Source of the DNA: an uncultured Clostridia bacterium
GTDB taxonomy: Bacteria; Bacillota; Clostridia; Christensenellales; UBA1242
Length of the DNA: 46,585 nt
Reading direction: 5' to 3'
Assembly: GCA_944349415.1 (NCBI GenBank)
Contig: CALVMX010000006.1
Coordinates: 1-46,585 of the forward strand
A program made the position numbers and the translations under genes. Below, piece after piece: positions 43,148 to 46,585 of this stretch (positions are counted from its first letter, which is position 1; the number at the start of each line of letters is the position of its first letter). The notes below the pieces were generated by a model. It did no database searches, was not told the origin of the DNA, and saw only the letters and a program-made list of their open reading frames with translations.

Positions 43148-43735
43148 TTAATCAATTTTTTCATATGGAAAAGACTTCTGAGCGGATTTTATTGCTTTTT
43201 GGTGTCCTTTGTCGACAATATTTGTGCTGTGTGTTTTGGAATTTTTAAAGTGCAGGCACAAATGACCGCCAAGTCCATTTTCTAACTTGTTTTCGCCATG
43301 AGGGAAACAGCTTAAACTGGCACATACATATAGGTTATCATTTAGTTGTAAGTAACATCCGCGTCGTTCCCAAGAAAATGAGCCTAAAAGCTCTTTTAAA
43401 GTTAAAGTGTTTTCTTCGTCGATGGTTTCGACTTCTGCATGGTTGATTCCTCCAGTTCGCTGAATATATATTTCAGCTCCACTTTCTAAATCTATAAGTT
43501 TGTATGTCTTATCATATTCCATAAGTAGATCCACCACTTTCCATTCCAAACTTTCCACTCTGGGTTCAGATTTTTTTTGCACCGAAAGTTCGGTTTCCGA
43601 AAAATTGTTTATTTCCAGCATATTTTCTCTTGTTACGTTCGTATAGTCGGAAAAAATAGGATAGGGAAATAGTCCGGCAAAAACTGCCAAGCTTATTAAA
43701 AATATTGTAACGTAAATAACCATTTTTTGTCGCAT
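43148..43735 (-). CDS. Membrane-anchored extracytoplasmic protein of unknown function
   Basis: About 195 residues from ATG 43735 (a TTG at 43771 would add 12). One N-terminal helix is followed by an extracytoplasmic domain. The last ~70 residues contain YLQLNDNLYVCASLSCFPHG and GGHLCLHFKNSKTHSTNIVDKGHQKAIKSA. This block resembles a conserved unit seen at the end of other clostridial exported proteins, with several His, Cys and Asp that might bind metal. No enzyme family is assigned. A minus-strand promoter (TCGACA 43804-43799, 17 nt, TAAAAT 43781-43776) puts the start of the mRNA at about 43769, arguing for ATG 43735, though no Shine-Dalgarno is visible. Confidence 0.65.
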   Translation of the reverse strand: MRQKMVIYVTIFLISLAVFAGLFPYPIFSDYTNVTRENMLEINNFSETELSVQKKSEPRVESLEWKVVDLLMEYDKTYKLIDLESGAEIYIQRTGGINHAEVETIDEENTLTLKELLGSFSWERRGCYLQLNDNLYVCASLSCFPHGENKLENGLGGHLCLHFKNSKTHSTNIVDKGHQKAIKSAQKSFPYEKID

Positions 43736-43908
43736 AAATTTATTTTGCGTGGATTTATACTTAATATTCAAAATTATTTTATCTATTTTTTTTATTTTTG
43801 TCGAAATTTGTTTTATATTTAAATAAAAAATAGTTATAATAATTATATAATTTTTTTAATCTTGTAATATATTTACTTCAGTTTCTTTGAAAGCCAAGGA
43901 GGAAAAAT

Positions 43909-46585
43909 ATGAAGAAAAATAAGGTAAAAAAGATTTTAATTTGTCTATTTTCCTTTTTATTTATAGCATCCGCAACAGTGGCAGGCGGAGTTTTGCTTTC
44001 TGGCTCAAGTTATTCCGTTCCAGCCTCCGAAAGTGCGGGAGGGGAAATTCAAGACAACGAAAATTTAAAGCCGGATGATGACTTAGTTGATGGGTTGACT
44101 TGGACCGGAAGTGGTTCATACGACACTTCATGGGAAGGTAGTGGAACTTCGTCTGATCCTTATTTAATTTCAACAGAAGAAGAACTTACTGGAATTGCTT
44201 ATCGAGTGAATAATGGGACAAATTATTCTGGTGTTTATTTTTTGCAAACTGCCGATTTAGATTTGTCTGGTTATACGTGGGATTCAATTGGCGAATACAC
44301 AAATCTTACTTCATATAACGAATTTGCGGGACACTATGACGGTGGCGGACACACAGTTTCTGGAGTTACTACAAATAGCGGAGGATCTTCAGCAGATTAT
44401 TATCACGGCCTTTTTGGTTACGTTATTGGAACCTCTGATAACTATGCTGAAATTTCTAATCTTGGGGTAATTAATTCAAGCCTTGGAGGCTATTACTATC
44501 TTGGTGCAATTGCGGGCTATACCTCTTACACAAACATAACGAATTGTTATAGCACTGGGAACACTTTCAATGGTTATAGTGCTGTTGGCGGAATAGTAGG
44601 GAAAGTTTACCAAACAAATGTGACAAATTGTTATAACACAAGTATTGTAGGAGGTTATGAAACTTTAGGCGGAATTGTAGGAGCCACTGATCAATCATCA
44701 AGAATAAGCAATTCATATAACACAGGAAACGTGACTGGAGGTGGTTCATCTATTGGCGGAGTTGTGGGAAGTAATTATCATGCAACAGTAATGGATTCAT
44801 ATAACACAGGCAACGTGACAGGAAATAGTCATGTTGGCGGAGTCGTGGGAAATAATGCTGGGACAATAAGTAATTCATATAATATAGGCACAGTAACAGG
44901 AAATTCTTCTGTTGGCGGAGTTGTGGGAGATAATTCTTATTCAGCAACAGTAAGTAATTCATATAATACCGGCACAGTAACAGGGAATAGTGATTCTGTT
45001 GGCGGAGTTGCGGGTAATAATAGTGATGGTACAGTAAGTAATTCATATAATACAGGCACAGTATCAGGGAGCACAGCTGTTGGCGGAGTTGTGGGTAATA
45101 ATAGTGGAGCAGTGAGTAATTCATATAACACCGGTTCAGTGACTGGAAGTGGTAATATTGTTGGCGGGGTTGTTGGATATAATGTTTCTTCAACACTAAG
45201 TAATTGTTATTGGGGTGTGAATTGCACACAAACTTTGGCATACGGTTCAAACTCTGGAACAGTTTCGAATTGTTCACGATTTGAGAACGATAGCGATCCT
45301 AAAACTTTGAGTTGGTATACAAATTCTTCGAATTGGGACGAGTCTTATCCATGGGATTTTGAGAGTGTTTGGAATGTAAATCCAGGGGCGAATGACGGTT
45401 ATCCATATTTAAAACAAATTTCTCGCCAAGAGCCTTGGACCACAAGCTTGTTGTGGACGGACGATGGAGTTGTTCGTGACACTGATTTTGAAGGTGGCGG
45501 AACGGCGAGTGATCCATATTTAATTTCAAGTGCTGAGGAACTCGCCGGACTTGCATATAATGTCAACAACGGAACAAATTATTCCGGGACATATTTCAAA
45601 CAAACAGCAGATATTGATGTTTCAGCATATTGGTGGGATGCGATAGGAACATATACAACTTCAAGTAATTATAATGAATTTGCTGGACATTATGACGGTG
45701 ATGGCTACACAGTTTCAGGTGTTTTCACACAAGCAGGCTCAGGTTCAACATATTCCTATCAAGGTCTTTTTGGATATGTTTATGGCACTTCAACAAACAG
45801 AGCAGAAATCTCCAATGTTGGAGTGATAAATTCCAATATTCAAGGATATCAATATGTTGGTGGAATTGCAGGGCGAGCATATTACGCAAATATAACAAAT
45901 TGCTATAACACCAGTTCAGTGACAGGAAGTTATCAATTTATTGGCGGAGTTGTGGGATATAACTCTTCTTCAACAGTTACAAATTCATATAACACAGGTT
46001 CAGTGACAGGAAGTAGTTCTTATGTTGGCGGAGTTGTGGGATGTAACGCTGCTTCATCAACTGTAAGTAATTCATATAACACAGGAGATGTGACAAGTAC
46101 ATACACTGGAATGAATGGATATGTAGGCGGAGTTGTGGGATATAATTCTTCAACTATTACAAATTCATATAACACGGGAGATGTTACAGCAAGTTCTCAG
46201 CGTGTCGGCGGAGTTGTGGGACAGAATTTTTCAACAGTAGAAAATTGCTATTATGGCGGAAGCTGTTCTTCAAGTGTTGGTGGAATTGGCGGAAGTTCTA
46301 GTGGTACTGATGTTGACGGAGAAGCTGAATATTTGGGGACAATAATAACACTAGCTAAAACTTCAAGTTGGTATACTTCATCATCGGGAAATTGGAATGC
46401 TACTTATCCGTGGGATTTTACATATGTTTGGGCATTAGATAGTTCTGTGAATGACGGATATCCACATTTTAAAGAAATTACTGTGACCTATCACTCAAAC
46501 TTTGATAATGATTTAGTTATAAGTGAAAATAATTATGCATCTTCAGTTATTATCGCTTCAAACATTTTTACAAGAGATAACTATG
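43909..46585 (+). CDS. Large secreted GLUG-repeat surface protein (partial, runs off the window)
   Basis: The frame starts at ATG 43909 after AAGGAGG (43896-43902) and is open for 892 codons to the last base. An N-terminal signal peptide (Lys-rich start, helix about 9-30, likely cleavage near 36-42) is followed by two large modules. Each begins with a GTASDPYLISSAEELAGLAY-like segment and an FAGHYDG.G.TVSGV unit (module 1 from about residue 78, module 2 from about 530). A run of GLUG repeats VGGVVGNNS..TVSNSYNTGTVTGNS of 26-29 residues follows in each. Each module ends with WY...W....YPWDF..VW....NDGYP. The final ~30 residues (ITVTYHSNFDND...) begin a third domain type like B-repeats. GLUG proteins are extracellular adhesin-like proteins. 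The anchor is outside the window. Confidence 0.85.
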   Translation, partial: MKKNKVKKILICLFSFLFIASATVAGGVLLSGSSYSVPASESAGGEIQDNENLKPDDDLVDGLTWTGSGSYDTSWEGSGTSSDPYLISTEEELTGIAYRVNNGTNYSGVYFLQTADLDLSGYTWDSIGEYTNLTSYNEFAGHYDGGGHTVSGVTTNSGGSSADYYHGLFGYVIGTSDNYAEISNLGVINSSLGGYYYLGAIAGYTSYTNITNCYSTGNTFNGYSAVGGIVGKVYQTNVTNCYNTSIVGGYETLGGIVGATDQSSRISNSYNTGNVTGGGSSIGGVVGSNYHATVMDSYNTGNVTGNSHVGGVVGNNAGTISNSYNIGTVTGNSSVGGVVGDNSYSATVSNSYNTGTVTGNSDSVGGVAGNNSDGTVSNSYNTGTVSGSTAVGGVVGNNSGAVSNSYNTGSVTGSGNIVGGVVGYNVSSTLSNCYWGVNCTQTLAYGSNSGTVSNCSRFENDSDPKTLSWYTNSSNWDESYPWDFESVWNVNPGANDGYPYLKQISRQEPWTTSLLWTDDGVVRDTDFEGGGTASDPYLISSAEELAGLAYNVNNGTNYSGTYFKQTADIDVSAYWWDAIGTYTTSSNYNEFAGHYDGDGYTVSGVFTQAGSGSTYSYQGLFGYVYGTSTNRAEISNVGVINSNIQGYQYVGGIAGRAYYANITNCYNTSSVTGSYQFIGGVVGYNSSSTVTNSYNTGSVTGSSSYVGGVVGCNAASSTVSNSYNTGDVTSTYTGMNGYVGGVVGYNSSTITNSYNTGDVTASSQRVGGVVGQNFSTVENCYYGGSCSSSVGGIGGSSSGTDVDGEAEYLGTIITLAKTSSWYTSSSGNWNATYPWDFTYVWALDSSVNDGYPHFKEITVTYHSNFDNDLVISENNYASSVIIASNIFTRDNY
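44640..45190 (+). repeat. Tandem ~78-87-bp GLUG coding repeats, array 1
   Basis: About seven units each start with the block GTTGGCGGAGTTGTGGG. Examples start at about 44833, 44911, 44998 and 45079, with spacing of 78-87 nt. The nucleotide sequence is strongly conserved between units, more than needed for the protein alone, which indicates recent duplication or gene conversion. Confidence 0.8.
45850..46240 (+). repeat. Tandem GLUG coding repeats, array 2
   Basis: Four to five units with the same GGCGGAGTTGTGGG block and AATTCATATAACACAGG block as array 1, separated from it by ~650 nt of module-boundary sequence. The two arrays belong to a duplicated ~1.3-kb module. Confidence 0.8.

Noticed and set aside
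44750..45277. Long leftward ORF (and similar leftward ORFs at 44567-44749, 44937-45131 and 45299-45556) opposite the GLUG gene
   Set aside because: They are shadows of the GLUG repeats on the other strand: Tyr/Leu/Gln/His-rich repetitive translations, no ribosome-binding site, and the rightward frame has a signal peptide and family motifs.
44640..46240. Repeats considered as a CRISPR array
   Set aside because: The units are 78-87 nt, in frame with one long coding sequence, contiguous and without unique spacers; no cas genes in the window.

Overview
The window looks like chromosomal DNA from a low-GC, anaerobic, spore-forming member of the Bacillota, most likely a gut-type Clostridia lineage. 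The reasons are strongly AT-rich intergenic DNA, canonical Gram-positive promoters and AGGAGG ribosome-binding sites, a gerA-type germinant-receptor operon, a YtxC-like sporulation gene beside thrS, a pyruvate:ferredoxin oxidoreductase, a flavodoxin/ferredoxin electron carrier, an L10 leader and a threonine T-box. No tRNA, rRNA, CRISPR array, transposase or prophage was seen. Most of the window is ordinary housekeeping DNA with accessory genes between.

Layout. Positions 1-5.7 kb hold the start of a leftward gene, a MATE-like transporter fused to a HAD phosphatase, an SDR/epimerase with an unusual C-terminal domain followed by an EFR1-type flavodoxin-ferredoxin, and an orphan membrane protein. 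5.8-8.2 kb is leuS. 8.4-10 kb has a membrane protein with a long acidic tail and a membrane-anchored beta-sandwich protein. 10.0-13.8 kb is gerAA-gerAB-gerAC. 14.0-17.1 kb is ftsH plus a membrane protein. 17.3-18.5 kb is the L10 leader, rplJ and rplL. 18.6-21.2 kb is a metal-resistance pair (CadC-like repressor and CadA-like ATPase) with two operator palindromes. 21.2-24.0 kb carries leftward genes (unknown, gpmI, DUF378 protein) and a cloverleaf-like palindromic element. 24.2-28.4 kb carries greA, a membrane protein, RNase J and an O-methyltransferase. 28.5-32.6 kb is leftward: a glycerophosphodiesterase and pyruvate:ferredoxin oxidoreductase.

32.8-35.3 kb has truA, a putative ADP-ribosyltransferase-like protein and an HD-domain nucleotidase. 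35.3-38.4 kb has a collagen-like surface protein, a lipoprotein, the YtxC-like protein and a small leftward ORF. 38.6-40.6 kb is the T-box and thrS. 40.9-43.0 kb has an unknown protein, a 24-residue membrane peptide, yajC and a truncated surface-protein fragment. 43.1 kb to the end has a membrane-anchored protein and the first 892 codons of a large secreted GLUG-repeat protein that runs off the window.

The most unusual signals are these: three unrelated genes whose SigA-type -10 box sits exactly 6 nt before an ATG with no Shine-Dalgarno, which suggests leaderless mRNAs, with gerAA a fourth candidate under a sigma-G-like promoter; a GerAC without a lipobox cysteine; the MATE-HAD fusion; a four-way-junction palindromic element at about 23.55-23.64 kb; an ART-like candidate toxin or effector; a ThrRS lacking its TGS domain; and acidic low-complexity tails added to several conserved membrane proteins. 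All functional calls are from reading translations and motifs; no database search was run.
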